Shown here piece by piece: positions 44,800-57,829 of a DNA stretch of 64,000 nt; position 1 is the stretch's first letter; each line of letters opens with the position of its first letter. The DNA lies in NCBI GenBank assembly GCA_941918925.1, contig OW799233.1, positions 129,480,833 to 129,544,832 of the forward strand. The letters run 5' to 3'. This DNA is from Phyto melanocephala. Taxonomy: Eukaryota > Arthropoda > Insecta > Diptera > Rhinophoridae. The notes under the pieces were generated by a model. The model ran no database searches. It was given only the letters and a program-made list of their open reading frames with translations, and had not been told where the DNA came from. The translations under genes were made by a program, and so were the position numbers.

Positions 44800-47480
44800 C
44801 TTGACTGTCAATGAAGTAAAAATACAGTTATAATCCAAGTATAGCCTATAGTATCTCACTCAGTCTACTGCCTTTTTGATATCCGATATTTTAGCCTGTA
44901 GACTGCGACAGTAATCTACTACCCGATATTATTTTCCTACTTTCCTACAAATAATAAGATGGACCAAAAATGTTTGATTTTACATTTCTAACCATTTTGT
45001 GTTAATTGTACAGCAACAATGTAAATTTAATGCAGTAATTAAAACCTCTGCTACTTTTTATAGAGGACATCAAATATTTGTTTGCATTCAAACATTTAGA
45101 CACACACATCTACACATTCACAAACATAGTCACTCGTCATATGAATGTGTGACATAAAGAAAATGAAGTTTAATTTTTTTCTACACTCACAGCCAGTCTC
45201 TCATTTTCAAGATTGTATTGAAATTCTTGTTGTTCATGCTACTACGTAAATATCTATAGAAGCAACACAAGAGTATGCAAATGGAAAAAAAGAAAAACAA
45301 AACAAGTGATAAAAATGAAAAACTTAATTTTCTGGTATTTGCATTTTTCCAGTCAAGCATTACACAACAAGCATTCATATGAACACACACAGTAGTACAG
45401 TGGGGATTTAAAACAACAAACCAGAATTGTAAATCTCTAGTTCCTTAACATGTTGTATAAGAATAAATAAAATCCCTTTGACCACCAGATTATATACTTT
45501 GGTTTAATAATTTAACTTGAAGATAAACAAGTTAATGAATTTTGCACGTTTAATTTAAATAATCCGTCTTTAAAATCAGACGAATTGCCTTTTTCATAAA
45601 AATTATAAAAGGGATAATAAAACATTTGTGCGTAAAAATTATTTAGAAAAATAATTTTACAAACACTGCATAAGCAGTTGATAATTTTTATAAATAAGGT
45701 AGTGCATATTTAGATTCTTCAGATGTGTGCGTTTCCACTGGAAGAAACATTCACTCAGAAACTATTCAAAAGACCTTACGACCTATTTTGGGACCTAAAT
45801 TTTGTTTATGGTCCCACCGTTCATAAGCCTGTTTATCTTCACTTAGTTGTTTTTATTGTTCTGCATATGTGAATAAAATTCCAAATGTTTTTCAAAGTAA
45901 ATGTACGTGTGAGTGCATGTGCGAGTATGTGTTGTATAGTGTATGTTTGTTTGGGGAATTTAGTCTGGTGTGCTGCTCATTTTCTTAAAATTTTACTTCT
46001 TTCTTCCTTTTTGTTGCTGTGTCTCAAGGGAAAGTGAAAAAGACAATTTTAAATTTTAAATACAATTTTATTCTACTTGAGTTTGTTTTTTTCATCGAAA
46101 TTGTCTTCTTTATTTGTACTTTATCTAAATTTTATTTACTTCCACAGTACTAAGTATTCAGTGTGAAAGACACAAAATGTGTAAAATTTAAAGATAAATA
46201 GGAAAAATGAAACAAAAACAACAAACAAGAAAACTATTAAGGTGAATTGTTTATTTTTACAAAGAAATTTAAAACTCTATCGAAATACTTAAGCATGAAA
46301 TGTTTAATTGAAATTTAAGACCTTTTGGATCTGGAGAAATAATATAATTGAACATTTTTATAAACAGTTTTATTTACTATCAATGTTATTCAGTTCAGGA
46401 AGAAAGAAATCTTTTGTCATGTCGCCTTCGCAGCATATCGAAACTGACAAAATGTTATTAATTTTAAAATTTTATTTCACAATAAAAAAACTGTTATTAT
46501 ATAATGTAAACCTGCAACTCTTTAACTATTTTTGTTCAGAATTGCCAAGTCACAACTGCACAAATACTTTATTAACTTCAGTTTACGTTCGGCAGGTTTA
46601 TAATACCGGATGCTTTTATATTTTTAATATGGAGTTTTGGCAGTTTTTGGAGTTGGCAACAATTTTTTAACTGGCGTCCAACGTCCATTTTGTCAGCTGT
46701 CGAGCGATTTATGTATAGCTTTGGCATTTTAACATGAATTGACTGACACATAAATAGCAAGGCGTAGATTCCGTTAATGGGCTCAAAACAAGATTGCCTT
46801 TGAGCACGATTTTCATTAGCGAATTCTTTTTAGCAATAAATCTAACTTTTGATTGAATGCATACGTCACATTTCATGCGATAATAATCCTGATAAGTGTA
46901 TGTTGAGACACCGCTTTACACTGAAAAACAGAAGATTTGGTGTGATCTATGAGCTGGTGAAATCATTGGTACACACTTGTTTAAAAATTATGCTGGTCGG
47001 AGCGTTACAGTCAAAACAGTTGATTTATTGAAGGAAACATTTGATAATCGCATAGTTTCACATTTCGAAACAATATTTTTAAAATAATGTTACAAATTAA
47101 GTTTGATTTACATTTTTACCCACTAAAAATTTTTTAGTTGGCTGGTTGGTTCCGTGTTAAATTTAATACAGTTAAACTCTGTAGCATACCTTAGGGAGTA
47201 ATTTATTTTTGCTACATTGTACTTAAGTTTACAATGCGTTTCTTTCTTGACGTGTAGAACTTTCGATAAAAGCAAGCTACCTACGAACGAATTGAGTTTT
47301 TGCATATACTTAATCAAACTACCATGCACTTACCTACACCAGAACAATGTTCACAAATCGTGAAAATTTATTTCCAAACTCACGTCCAAAACTGTTTGAT
47401 CAATTTATATAGTTCTTCGTTAGGTTTGTGGTGGGCAAACTCGTTCACTTGAGCAGGTAATACGCAAAACTATGGCTGAG
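44800..47480. other. No recognisable gene
   Basis: AT-rich; several frames of 60-120 codons (for example 46308-46670 plus) show no conserved domain, signal peptide followed by a mature region, or splice context. Nothing can be supported. Confidence 0.5.
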
Positions 47481-47499
47481 TTTACAACAAAAAAAAAAA

Positions 47500-48245
47500 T
47501 TTTTTTTTCTCATATTTAGCGAACGACACCAAAGACGCAAGTGTGGCAAATGAATTGAATCGGACGATACGGCAGCGTCTTAAGCACCTGGTCTCTTTCC
47601 GTATACTACTTTGAAAATTTTAAATTAAGATTTTGGCCTACATAAAAATAAGATCCAGCTGATGCAGCAATTGAAGCCAGCAGTTTATCAATTGCGTTGT
47701 GTGTTTGGTTAATGGAATGAGAATCAACTAAAAGTTGAACCAAAATATCGTCAATTCATCTTAAGTCAGGAGGCTCTTAAAGGGTAGGGCAACAAACAGA
47801 ATTGTAATTTTAGGAAAATATTCGTAAGACTTCTGAAACCTCTTTACAGCCGAAGGCGTCATCGACCTATTTGAATTTAAATCCGAAACCGTTGCCTACA
47901 TTACCGTTATTGGCAAACGCTACATGTCAGTTATTCGAAATTTTTTTTTTTGTTTCTCATGTCATAACAAATCATTTGGAGGTGAAACAATATCGAGACG
48001 GCGTGACATACCACTCAGCGCGTGAAACCATCACTTTGTTGAGCCAAACGTTTGGAAACCCAGTTATCTTAAGATATGAACCTGTGAGTTGACACATCGA
48101 TCTTGTAATTTGACGCATTTAGACAAAATTCGAAGCACAATTGATGAAATAAGACTGGGTGTGCTCTAAAAAGTAATGCAAAATTGGACCGAAATCACAG
48201 TTTTCATATTGCACAGTCGCGGAGGCCAAATGCCTAAAATATATT
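47500..48245 (+). pseudogene. Decayed DD41D mariner-like transposase gene
   Basis: Plus-strand pieces in order correspond to the family: ELNRTIRQRLKHLVSFRIL (second helix-turn-helix), then KIQLMQQLKPAVYQLRCVFG after frameshift, 'QFILSQEAL' (first catalytic block with Asp replaced), GNKQNC, VAYITVIGKRYMSVIRNFF (usual VTVNG.RYR.MI..FF), and QYRDGVTYHSARETITLLSQ (second catalytic block) with TFGNPVILRYEP. The third block is lost or unrecognisable. Several stops and shifts show an old inactive copy. A segment like this gives the short frame at 47871-48092, which is not a real gene. Confidence 0.65.
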
Positions 48246-48599
48246 AAGGGCCATTACTACAACTATTGGGTTTTTGAAAAAATTTTTTATAGTTTTTTGT
48301 TTCATTTTTGAATTCTCATTTTGTTAATGAGAATTTAAAAATATAACTTATAACATTTCAAACTTTTTCAAGAATTTGGGTAAAGGTTTACTGATGTTCT
48401 GGCATAAGCACCAGTGAAATGCATATAAACCAGCTTGAACCCAACAACCAAATAAATATTATTGAAAAATTGAGGGAGCATATCCCGAATAATTTCGTAA
48501 ATTATATAAATAATAAATATAAACCAAAAAAATATAAAAAAATTTAAAAAAAATAAAATAAAAATATAAATATATAAAATAAAAAAAATAAAATACAAT

Positions 48600-48850
48600 A
48601 CAATATCTACTCCCGAATATTTCTGATATTTTAATACCTCACCCGGGTCCAGGCGATATCGGGGGGCTTTAAAAAGTTGATTTCAACATACACACGGACA
48701 GACTGACAGAGGTTAATCGACTCCCCTATTCATAAGCTTTCAGAAAATATATACTTTATGGGGTCGGAAATGAAAATTGCAGAAATTTCACACGGAATGA
48801 CAAACCTACATATATATTCCCTTTTTAACTGTGTGAAGGGTATAAAAAAT
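48600..48850 (-). repeat. INE-1-like 5' fragment, minus orientation
   Basis: Contains 'tactcccgaatatttctgatattttaatacc', 'ggggggctttaaaaagttgatttcaaca', ACGGACAGACTGACAG, 'gcttTCAGAAAATATATACT', TTATGGGGTCGGAAATG and ends TTTAACTGTGTGAAGGGTAT. This matches the 5' half of the copy at 11935 in reverse. The hairpin end is missing; an A/T-rich tract (48480-48605) sits where the internal tract would be. Confidence 0.7.
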
Positions 48851-48859
48851 CTATGAATT

Positions 48860-50190
48860 TTCTCAGTATCACAGCCACAAATGTTGAGGGATGATATGGA
48901 AAATGATTGAAGCTGAAAACGGGAGTCATTTAAATGACATTATTTACAATACTAAGTGTACAAACAATTTAACTTTGTATATTTTATAATCTGAGAAAAA
49001 TATAGAAAAATACATAAACAAAAAAAGTTCCGGAATTTGTAAGTCCCATGGTGACATATGGCTCAACCTGTATTTATATACTTTTTATATAAATATTTAT
49101 CATAATCGATAAAAGAAAAAAAATTATAGATTTCGTAGCTCTTAGAAATTGTAAATAAAAGGTATTAGATAAAAAAAGTATTCCTCTCTGGAGAATTATC
49201 TTGCTGCAGAATATCCCTACAGAACTTCGTCCTTATAGCCTCAAAAAAAAAATATTTCCCTTGAAATAAGAAAAGGCTAATATTTTGATAACAACTTTGT
49301 TTACAACAACATTTTTGAACAATGCTGATATTGTTATAAAAATAAATTGTCCTTAAAAATATAATTTTCATTCAAAATTTATTAGTGAGATGATTTTTAT
49401 CAAAATTCAATTTTAATAAAAACAAAAATTCTAAAAAAATTTTCTTAATAAAATATATTGTTTGAAATTATGTTAAGGCGAAAATCTTATTGAAAACTCT
49501 TGATTGTTACAGATAACCCATCGAATACTCTAATCCTAATCTAAATTAAATACGTTTCGCTTTACTCCATTTCACCAAAGGCCACAGTTTGTTTAATTTA
49601 TTATTAAAAATTTCAGCAGCAGCTTATCAAGCAACACTGTCTGGCTATAATTTTGTTGCTTTATTAAAACAAATCGTAATGAATAACCAAAAAGGAATCC
49701 ATTAAAAACAACAGGATACAAAATAATGCTGCTTGGCCAGACTGGACAAAATATCAAACAATCAAAATAATTTTTTTTAACTTCACACTAAAAAATAGCA
49801 ATAAGCGAAAACGTTTACAGGAAGAGGCGCAAAAAAATTTATACATTTGCCGGCAGGTTAAACGAATCGATGAAAAAAGGGGACGGGAATTGTGTGGAGT
49901 AAAAATATATAAAATTTTTATAATCCAACGACTAGACGATAAAAAATTCACAACATTGTTTAAATGTGTGTATGGCTGTGTGTGTGTCAATCACTATGCA
50001 AAATTGTTCGATTATTGGACTAACCAGTAGCCGAGTAAAAACCATTAAGCGTAAATGTAACAAAACTAAAATGCAATCAAAAAGAAATTGTTGGAAACAT
50101 TTTAGATATTGATGGACATGTGACACTATGAAAAATATTAAACTTTTTTGCAAAAAAAAACTCGTAGAAAAAAAATTAAACGAAAATAAG
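48860..50190. other. No recognisable gene
   Basis: AT-rich. CATATGGCTCAACCTGTA at about 49056-49073 resembles a reversed mariner-type end, but no partner or transposase sequence was found. A (TG)n tract is near 49975. Confidence 0.45.
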
Positions 50191-50195
50191 AATTA

Positions 50196-51098
50196 ACAAG
50201 TAAGAGCGCTATATTCGGCCGTGCCGAATCTTATATACCCTTCACAACGTGTAGTCATGCAATAACAGTAGTTTGTGTCACCATTCATCCCATATGAAAT
50301 ACGTGCATACGTACACGTTAGAATAAATGTGGCATCGAATCCCAGCTGAGCCAAAAAAATTTTATTTTATTTTATTTAATATATTATCCGGACAGACGGA
50401 CAGACGGTCAGGGCTTAATCGACTCCTCTATTCATAAGCTTTCAGAAAATATATACTTTATGGGGTCGGAAATGAAAATTGTAGAAATTACAAACGGAAT
50501 GACAAAGCTATATATACCCTTGTGCACCACAGGTGAAGGGTATAATTATTATATATATAATATACATAAAACAAAAAAAAAATTAAAAAAAAAAATAAGA
50601 ATAAAAATATAAATAATATATTAAATAAAAAATAAAAAAAAAAGATTAAAAAAAATTTTAAAAAAATTGGAAAAAAAAATTTTTTGGCTTAGCTGGGATT
50701 CGATGCCACGTTTTCTCTAACCAGTATACATGTTTGTATGTACGTATGTTGTTGTTGTAATGTTGTTTTTGTGAAAAAAAAATCGAGGTGGTCGTGGGTT
50801 TTTGCTCATATCTCAGTTGTTTATGTACCGATGTTTCTGATTTTCAATACCGATCTACTCCGGGTTATTTCTGATATTTTAATACCTTACCCGGGTTCAA
50901 TCTATGTCGGGGGGCTTCAAAAAGTTGATTTCAACATACACACGGACAGACGGTCAGACGGACAGAGCTTAATCGACTCCTCTATTTATAAGCTTTCAGA
51001 AAATATATACTTTATGGGATCGGAAATGAAAATTGTAGAAATTTCACAAGGAATGACAAACCTATATATACCCTTTTTCACTGTGTGAAGGGTATAAA
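50196..51098 (-). repeat. INE-1/DINE-1-like element with internal partial duplication
   Basis: The left end AACAAGTAAGAGCGCTATA, hairpin ATTCGGC-CGT-GCCGAAT and TATACCCTTCACAACG form the 3' end; the right end CACTGTGTGAAGGGTATA is the 5' end. The block from ACGGACAGACGG to GGTGAAGGGTATA occurs twice (about 50392-50540 and 50940-51097). The phrase GCATCGAATCCCAGCTGAG at 50333 appears inverted at 50692 (CTTAGCTGGGATTCGATGC), so the copy has an internal rearrangement. An A/T tract lies at 50545-50690. Confidence 0.75.
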
Positions 51099-51104
51099 AA
51101 CAAC

Positions 51105-52105
51105 AAATAAATTTATGGAAAGAAAGTCTGTAAAGTAATTAAGAGTTTTATATTAATATTCGTTTAAAATCCGGCACTAAAACCTTTGTGGAAAATTAAA
51201 ATGTATCGATTGGAATTCTCACCTAAATTGAACAGTTATTGTAAAAGAGGAACATTAGTATTGTTATCATAAAATATAAGAAGACGAAAACACGTTGTTA
51301 TAAGAGAAAAAGTAATTAAATTCGTTTTAATACCCTTTGCATAGGCTTGTCAGATGGCCTGGATTGCACAGTTTTTTTTTTTTTTTGGGTCCATCTAAAA
51401 TACAATTTGTCTTGTAGAAAAAATGGTTTCTTTAATTTGAAAAATATTATTAATTAAATAAATGAATATTTTGTGCAGAAAAAATTGCATAACAAGTACA
51501 AAGCAAATTGCTTTACACAAATATTTGCCCAGATCAGAGTATCTAAAATATTTTTCTAATTTCAAACGATTTGCCTTCTACCAGTTGTAGTTAAAACATA
51601 TATATTAGAATGAACCGATATTGCACCCGTCCTTAAAAAATTTTTTTTTAATTTAATAAACATTTATGAAAGCAAAAATTTTACAATTTTTAGTGGTTAT
51701 GTCTATATCGTCGAATGTCTTCCTGACAGCCAACCTACTTCCCTGACAACAAAGCATGTTTTTAAGGGAGAAAAATAGCAACGCAAAGATATTTATAGTT
51801 TTAATAGCATAAAATTGAGTAATTAAAAAAAATTAAAATATTTTTAATTCTTTATTTATTTATGGTAAAATCTGTTTTTTATAAAAAAAAATTTAAAAAA
51901 CGGTTCCTGTATTTTTTATATAAAACAAAAAAGGGAAGAAGTCGTACATGAAGTAAGCGCCGGTCTTGTAAGCTTCTTTAAGTATAAAAGTAGCGCCACA
52001 CAGAAGCGTATCTATAAATGCTTATTTGAAGGTGCAAGTATCGGTTTAAATAAGCAATGCATGACTTTGTTATGGAAGCACTTTTGTATACACATGAATT
52101 GTTCA
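51105..52105. other. No recognisable gene
   Basis: AT-rich, no bounded element or domain seen. Confidence 0.5.
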
Positions 52106-52109
52106 ACTA

Positions 52110-52879
52110 CAGTCGCACTTCCTTATAGTGAATATCTATATAATTAAGTTCTCCCTATTGCGAATTAAAATCAAGAACACAGCTTTTTCGTTCCACTTTC
52201 AATGTATTTCAATCTCCGTATAATGAATTTCCATACAGTGAATCTATCTTTACTATGAACAAAATTTTCGAAACAAAAATGCATTTTACGTGTGTTTTTG
52301 TCTCCAAATAATGAACTATTTTTAGCAGCTTTTTTTTACACTATTCATAAAGAAAATAAGTAATATTTTTGGGATTCCTAAAATAAGAAAATAAAAACAA
52401 AAAAGTTAATGATTTGCCTTTTAACATCAGTTGACCGAGTTCAGTGAGTGAAAATGATGCACCGGAGTAGTATTTCTCTAAAAAAAAAAGGTATTAGTAA
52501 TTAATTAAGTTGACGAAGGGACAATAAAAAAAATATATATTCCGTCCGATGAAGATATTGTAAGCAGTGTTTTAGAAAGTCGTGAATTACAGCAGGTTAT
52601 ATCAGATGACGATGAAGAGAAACTGGGTGGTGAAGTAATGGCAAATTTGATAAAACGTCAGCTACATTAAAACACGTTTCCTCTTCACTTGATGTACTAC
52701 GAACTTTTTTGGAGATGAAGAGCAACGTTCCGACAAATGTATTTAAATGTCAAACAAAAATACCTGATTATTTTAAATAAACAAAAAAACAAAAAAAAAG
52801 TATTTCTGTATAATGAAATTTCTATTTAGTAAAATAATTGTCTGTCCCCGTGAAGATTCAGTATAGGGAAGTTCGACTG
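52110..52879 (+). mobile_element. pogo/Tigger-like non-autonomous element, copy 2
   Basis: A 770-bp element with ends CAGTCGCACTTCC...GGAAGTTCGACTG, flanked by TA on both sides (52108-52109 and 52880-52881). It is closely similar to copy 1 (3678-4508) throughout, including 'tttgccttttaacatcagttgaccgagttcagtgag' and the transposase-tail remnant at 52542-52750. Compared with copy 1 it lacks ~30 bp near the 3' side. Confidence 0.78.
52542..52750 (+). pseudogene. Remnant of pogo/Tigger-like transposase C-terminus, copy 2
   Basis: Reads PSDEDIVSSVLESRELQQVI, SDDDEEKLGGEVMANL, then a one-base deletion relative to copy 1, and SSLDVLRTFLEMKSNVPTN. It has no stop at the LGG position where copy 1 does, but the one-base deletion breaks the frame instead. 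The catalytic domain is absent. Confidence 0.55.
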
Positions 52880-52889
52880 TATTTTTAGC

Positions 52890-53845
52890 ATATCAATTAG
52901 CGCTTTGCATTTATATTGCACTCGTAACCTTTCGTAGTCTTTTAAAAGAGCGCTCTTTGCATAAAAAATGTAATGCTTCAACTCGCCATACAAAATTCAT
53001 GCTACTCTCTTACAAGCCTGCTTAATCAATTTTTCTTGGGATAACTAGTTGTAACAAGCCGGACTCACTTTTAGCTCACCATTCGAGAGAACTTTGTTTT
53101 TTAAGCAGAAATCTTATGAATTGAAAGCAAAGCGTACTGATGTAGCGGATAGAGAGAGAAACTTAAAATCGAAAAGACCCTTGTTGCTACGTAAAATGTG
53201 TAAAAAAATTTTCAGAATGTTATTAGAGGGAGAAATAGGTGAGCACAATCACTCAACACTCTTTAACAATAACTAGTATTAAACTAGTTGGACAAGCTAA
53301 CGTGTAAAATTCATAATAATACTACATTTACACCTAAGCGAAATCTAGTAGATTTGATTTAAAATCTTTGTTAAAATCTAAACCGTTTATACCACGGTTT
53401 TTTGACATTTTGCAAGATTTCGTTTTCAAAACAATATACTTATTTACAAGGTGGTCTGAGAGGCTCTCTATGCTCTACTTCTACAAAATTCAAACTCCAT
53501 ATAAAAAAAATGTAAAAAATAAAGTACTTGTGCAATTGCAACCACCTTATATATTATGATTGAATTTTTCTGTGTGCAGCGTAGTAAATTTTAGTACAAT
53601 TTAATAAAAACCACAGTTGCATCACGAAGTAGTACTAGATTTTAAGTAGATTTTGCCAAAATCAAGTGGCGAAGTAGATTTCATTTTGTATGGGAAATCT
53701 GGTAGATTTCGCTCAAAATCCCTTAAGTACTAGATTTTGTGTAGGTGTAAATGTAGTATAAATATTTTTCAATATGTGTGGGGTGAGTACACTCACTCAT
53801 CATAATTCTAATAATAACTAGTATTTAAGCTGGTATAAAACTATA
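52890..53845. other. No recognisable gene
   Basis: AT-rich. Phrases 'aaatctagtagattt', 'gtagattttgcc' and 'ggtagatttcgctcaaaatc' repeat between 53340 and 53750 in both orientations (TACATTTACACCTAAGCGAA near 53320 against GTGTAGGTGTAAATGTAGTA near 53740), so 53318-53758 may be a further non-autonomous TIR element. The ends were not confirmed by a target duplication. Confidence 0.35.
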
Positions 53846-53849
53846 TATA

Positions 53850-54405
53850 AAGGGTCCGCCTAATAACTTTTTATTTTTTGAAAATCTATAAAGTGTACCT
53901 TTGGCTGTGTGGCACGTAGCGCTGTCCTGTTGAAGCAAATGTTGCCAATATCCTCCTCTTCAATTTTTGTAAACAAAAATTCGTTCAACATGGCCCAATA
54001 ACGATCGCCATTGACTGTAACGGCCACTCCTTGCTAATTTTCGAAAAAAAATGGTCCAATTATGCCTCTGGACCAAAATCCGCACCAAACAGTGACTCGT
54101 TTTGGCTGTATCGGCTTTTCAATGTATGCGTGCGGGTTTTCTGTGCCCCAAATGCAACAATATTGCTTGTTTACATACCCGCCAAGATCAAATTGAGCTT
54201 CATCTGAAGAGATATTTTTTTTTTTGCAAAATCGGCCAAAGTAATGGCGCAATATTTCCCAGCGTTGTTCAAGCGTATACACAACCATATTCGTTTAGCG
54301 GAAGGGTAAAACTAATTATCTGTTAAATCAGACATGAGCTAAGTGTTACCATTTACGAAATAAACACTAGTAGAAAAAAGAAAAAACGTTAGATGGCGTA
54401 CCCTT
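53850..54405 (-). mobile_element. Internally deleted DD41D mariner-like element, copy 2
   Basis: A 556-bp element with ends AAGGGTCCGCC...GGCGTACCCTT, flanked by TA on both sides (53848-53849 and 54406-54407). On the minus strand the truncated transposase frame begins at 54288 (VVYTLEQRWEILRHYFG), has the same fusion to KKK..SDEAQFDLGGYV, and breaks after FFFEN (54034). The remaining part, VTVNGDRYWAM...QQDSATCHTA-like, continues in another frame. The fusion point equals that of copy 1. Confidence 0.85.
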
Positions 54406-54419
54406 TATAAATGACCTAG

Positions 54420-54870
54420 TTGGGCTTCTATTACAACCTAATGTAAAAATCGATAGTTTGATATATGAAAAGAGGACAGATAAGTATCTAGTCTGAAGTT
54501 AAAAGCAACTGATATATTTCCTTTTCTACAGGGTACCTTTACTAAATTCTATGTGCAAAAAAGCAGTTACAATTATTTATGTGATTAGAATTAATATATA
54601 TCTGTAGATTTAGGGCAAAACAGCTCAAATTTAATTAAGAAAATTTTTAGCTTTCCTTAGTATCAAACTTAGAGCTAAAGACCTTTGTCCTTTTATGTAC
54701 AAAACTTTAAGAGATATCACGTATTACAGTTATCTTTATAGTTTTCTGGAAATTTGATCAAAATTGACAGTACGATTTAAAATAAGAAAATAAAAAATAT
54801 AAGATAAAATAAAATTGTGTATTTCATATCGCAATTGAGGAAATATTTGAAATTCTCAAATACCTACGTG
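54420..54870. other. No recognisable gene
   Basis: AT-rich, nothing supported. Confidence 0.5.
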
Positions 54871-54871
54871 T

Positions 54872-55698
54872 AAGTGAAGGGTATATTAAGGTGGAGTTAC
54901 ATACCATCCGTTCATGCGTTGTTGCGTTTGATACTTTTTCACTTTTTTATACGTTTCTAAACTCAAGTTACACAAAATGCGTTTTATGCATCAACTCTTA
55001 TGTTTTAATCAGCTGTTGTGTTTATATTTTTATTAACTAAAAACAATTTTGCCAAAATGGAAAGTAAAATTGACAATTTAAGGGAATTTTTGGAATTCAT
55101 TTAGTTTATGTACATGATATTTTGTGCTACAAAAAGTTAAAAAATAACACAAGCATCAATAAGCATCTCCTCCATTGCACTTGTTTTCCTTTAATAAAAA
55201 ACAGAGATGACACTCAGCACAAAATAGTTATCGATAAGTAGAATAAAAATTTTGGTAATGAGAAAATTGTGTTTAAAATTAGTTTTTATGTATTTTTTTC
55301 CTACAAGCAATTGTAAACTTTATTTCGAATGCTTTTTCTTTTATTAAAAACATTTTTTAATACAAAAAAATAAAAAAAATAAATCCACCACACAATCAGA
55401 TTTATCGATAACATCGACAAAAAATATTATTTGTCATCCATGGCTATCAACAACAGCTGACATTTTTTCACCTTTTCTGCGACGGATACAAAAGTAGAAA
55501 GTAAACCTACTTTGTTGCGTTGATACGTTTATGCATTCTTTGCGTTTTGCCATGTAACTTGTCACATACAATTACACTGATTCTACTTTTTGACAGATGC
55601 ATAAAACGGAACAACGGATAGAACGCATGGTATGTAACTCCAGCTTTAGATTCAGAACGGTCGAATAGGCCACTTTTGCTTATCTTGTTTAAAATAAC
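54872..55698 (+). repeat. INE-1-like 3' end split by a TIR element
   Basis: GTGAAGGGTATA at 54874-54885 continues, after the insertion at 54889-55645, as GATTCAGAACGGTCGAAT and 'aggccacttttgcttatcttgttt'. Rejoined, this is the family's 3' end (subterminal repeat, decayed hairpin, tail). The 5' part of this copy was not identified. Confidence 0.6.
54889..55645. mobile_element. Harbinger-like non-autonomous element, 3-bp TSD
   Basis: A 757-bp segment with inverted ends AGGTGGAGTTACATACCAT and (reversed right end) AGCTGGAGTTACATACCAT, followed on both sides by degenerate GCGTT/GTTGCGTT repeats and 'gatac(g)ttt..tgcat'. It is directly flanked by TTA on both sides (54886-54888 and 55646-55648). 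A 3-bp TTA duplication fits PIF/Harbinger, but no transposase or Myb-like gene is present, so the superfamily is inferred only from the duplication. Inserted into an INE-1-like copy. Confidence 0.75.
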
Positions 55699-55699
55699 G

Positions 55700-57825
55700 T
55701 TGCATGCGTATTTATTTATTTTTTTTTAATAACGTATTAACACAAATTTCTTTTCAAATAATTATAACTTCAAATGTACTAGAGACACATCAAGCATATT
55801 CAGCAACCAGAAACGACGCTTAATGTATAAGCAAGCAAAAAATTATTTTACGGTGTAACATACCTATACAAACATATTATTACAAATTCTACTAAAGGGC
55901 TTGATGAATATTTTACTCGTCTTAAGTGTGACCGAATTTATCGTGAACAATGACTTTATAAGTATCAATCTTTTAATGCATCGTCGATTATTAGCAAGTG
56001 TTATACAAAACTTAATTTGATATAAGAAAAATATATAAAAATTTTAATTAATTTCATATAATTTTTAATATCTAAAAACAAATACTGACACATTTTTAAC
56101 AATTCTATGGGCCCTCTAATTAATTCTCCAATTCTACAAAATTTTAAATTTGTAAAAATCTTTTGCTAAATCTTTAAAATAAAAATCAAAATTAAATTAA
56201 AAAAAATATTACAGAGATAACAAACTAATAGAATATCGCCTATTACCGATATTCCTCTAACAAAGCAACGGATTTTAATTTTATGTAATGGAATTTTCAT
56301 GATTGTGTATGTATGTATGTATGTGAATGGGTGTATGGAAGGATGAGTTTTTTATTCAATATTATTAATGAACAATGGTACCACAAATTCGATTTTGTGG
56401 TTTTTCAGCATTATTGAGCGAGGTACGTGTGTCACAGTAAACGTGCCAGAGACGGTGTGCGTGTGTATATGAATGTGTGTGCTTGTGCTGAAAGAATTTT
56501 TTTAAGTAAAAAAATATTGTATGCCACTACATGTTTAATACATATTTTTTTTATAATTTTTTTTTATACATCTTTTTCGTTTTTCTGTGCAAATTTGTGG
56601 TTTATTCAATTATGCCTCACGTTGATATAAAAGGTGTATAGAATTGCAGGTGTGTTCTGCGTACCTTTTTAATATTTTTTTTAACAATTGTTGTGGTTTG
56701 TTTTTTTTTTTCGTTTATTTAGGATTAAAGTGAAACATTTATGATGAGGGCTCTGAATGCGTATTTTTTGAAACTTTCAACAAATAAAAAACTTTTTAAT
56801 TTATTTTTGATTTCAAATACTGGAACTTTTTTTAATATTTTCTACAAATAAAAAAAACTTTTCAAATATTTTTGATAGAAAAAAGAACAGGACTAAGAAG
56901 CAACTTTAAAAGAATTAAAAAAAAAAATTTTAATTATTTTAAATCAAAAGTTAAGAGTTTTATTAGAAAAATTTATAGAAAATTCATTTGTAAACTTTCA
57001 AGTCATGTAAAGGATTAAATGGCAATTGTAATAATTTAAGTAAAAACACAATTAAAAATAAATAAATATTAATTCAAATTTAGGGTGCGATTCTTGACGT
57101 GTTATATCTTGAAACGTTATTAGTAAACGTTTAACTAAGCGACAGCATTTTCGGAACCAGTGTGAAGGTTCAATTTTGTTAACAACTTAAAGCAAAGCAC
57201 ATAGTCACGACTGTAATACTGCAACAACCTTTTAATTTCTAGTAAAATTAACTGCTGGCAAATCAACGTCCAGTTGTATTCTTCCTTCGGTATTTGTGCT
57301 TGTGTTATAATTTATTGGAGTAAGGAGAATTTTTATTTCTTTGCCAGCTCTTAATCCCTTTTATGAACTCTTTATATATTTTGTCTGCGATTTGAAATGT
57401 GCGGCAACATTTTTATTATTATTAATTTTTTGTTAAGCTATCAAGATCTAACACAATGGCGAGATTTCCCATACAACATGGCATTCAAAACTAGCAATAG
57501 AAATTAGTCTAAAAATTCTATTTTGAAAGGATTTATTTGTATGTTCTAATTTAAAGACACTAAAAAAATGAAAAACATACAACAAGTAACTACTTTATAT
57601 TTTATTATGGTTCTTAATTTCTTTATTTCGCAAGAGCGACAATGTTGTGTATAAGGTTGTGATATCTTTAATATATATTTTCAACATATTAATTTATGTT
57701 TATGTCTTAGCGTTAAGTTGCTAAGAAGACATAATATGTATGTAGTCGTTCTTATAAGTAGAAGTGATACCAACGCAGATTACTTCATTAAACGGTTAAT
57801 TTTTTAATCCTTTTTTTTCGTTCCA
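55700..57825. other. No recognisable gene
   Basis: AT-rich with homopolymers; (TATG)n tract near 56305-56325. Short frames only. Confidence 0.5.
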
Positions 57826-57829
57826 CAGC

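Noticed and set aside
46308..46670. 120-codon plus-strand frame
   Set aside because: Hydrophobic/Asn-rich by AT bias, no recognisable domain or homologous repeat.
50738..51088. 116-codon frame and the similar 107-codon frame at 12040-12363
   Set aside because: Both are translations of the non-coding INE-1-like repeat core (CTGTCCGT tract). Their similarity reflects repeat homology, not a conserved protein.
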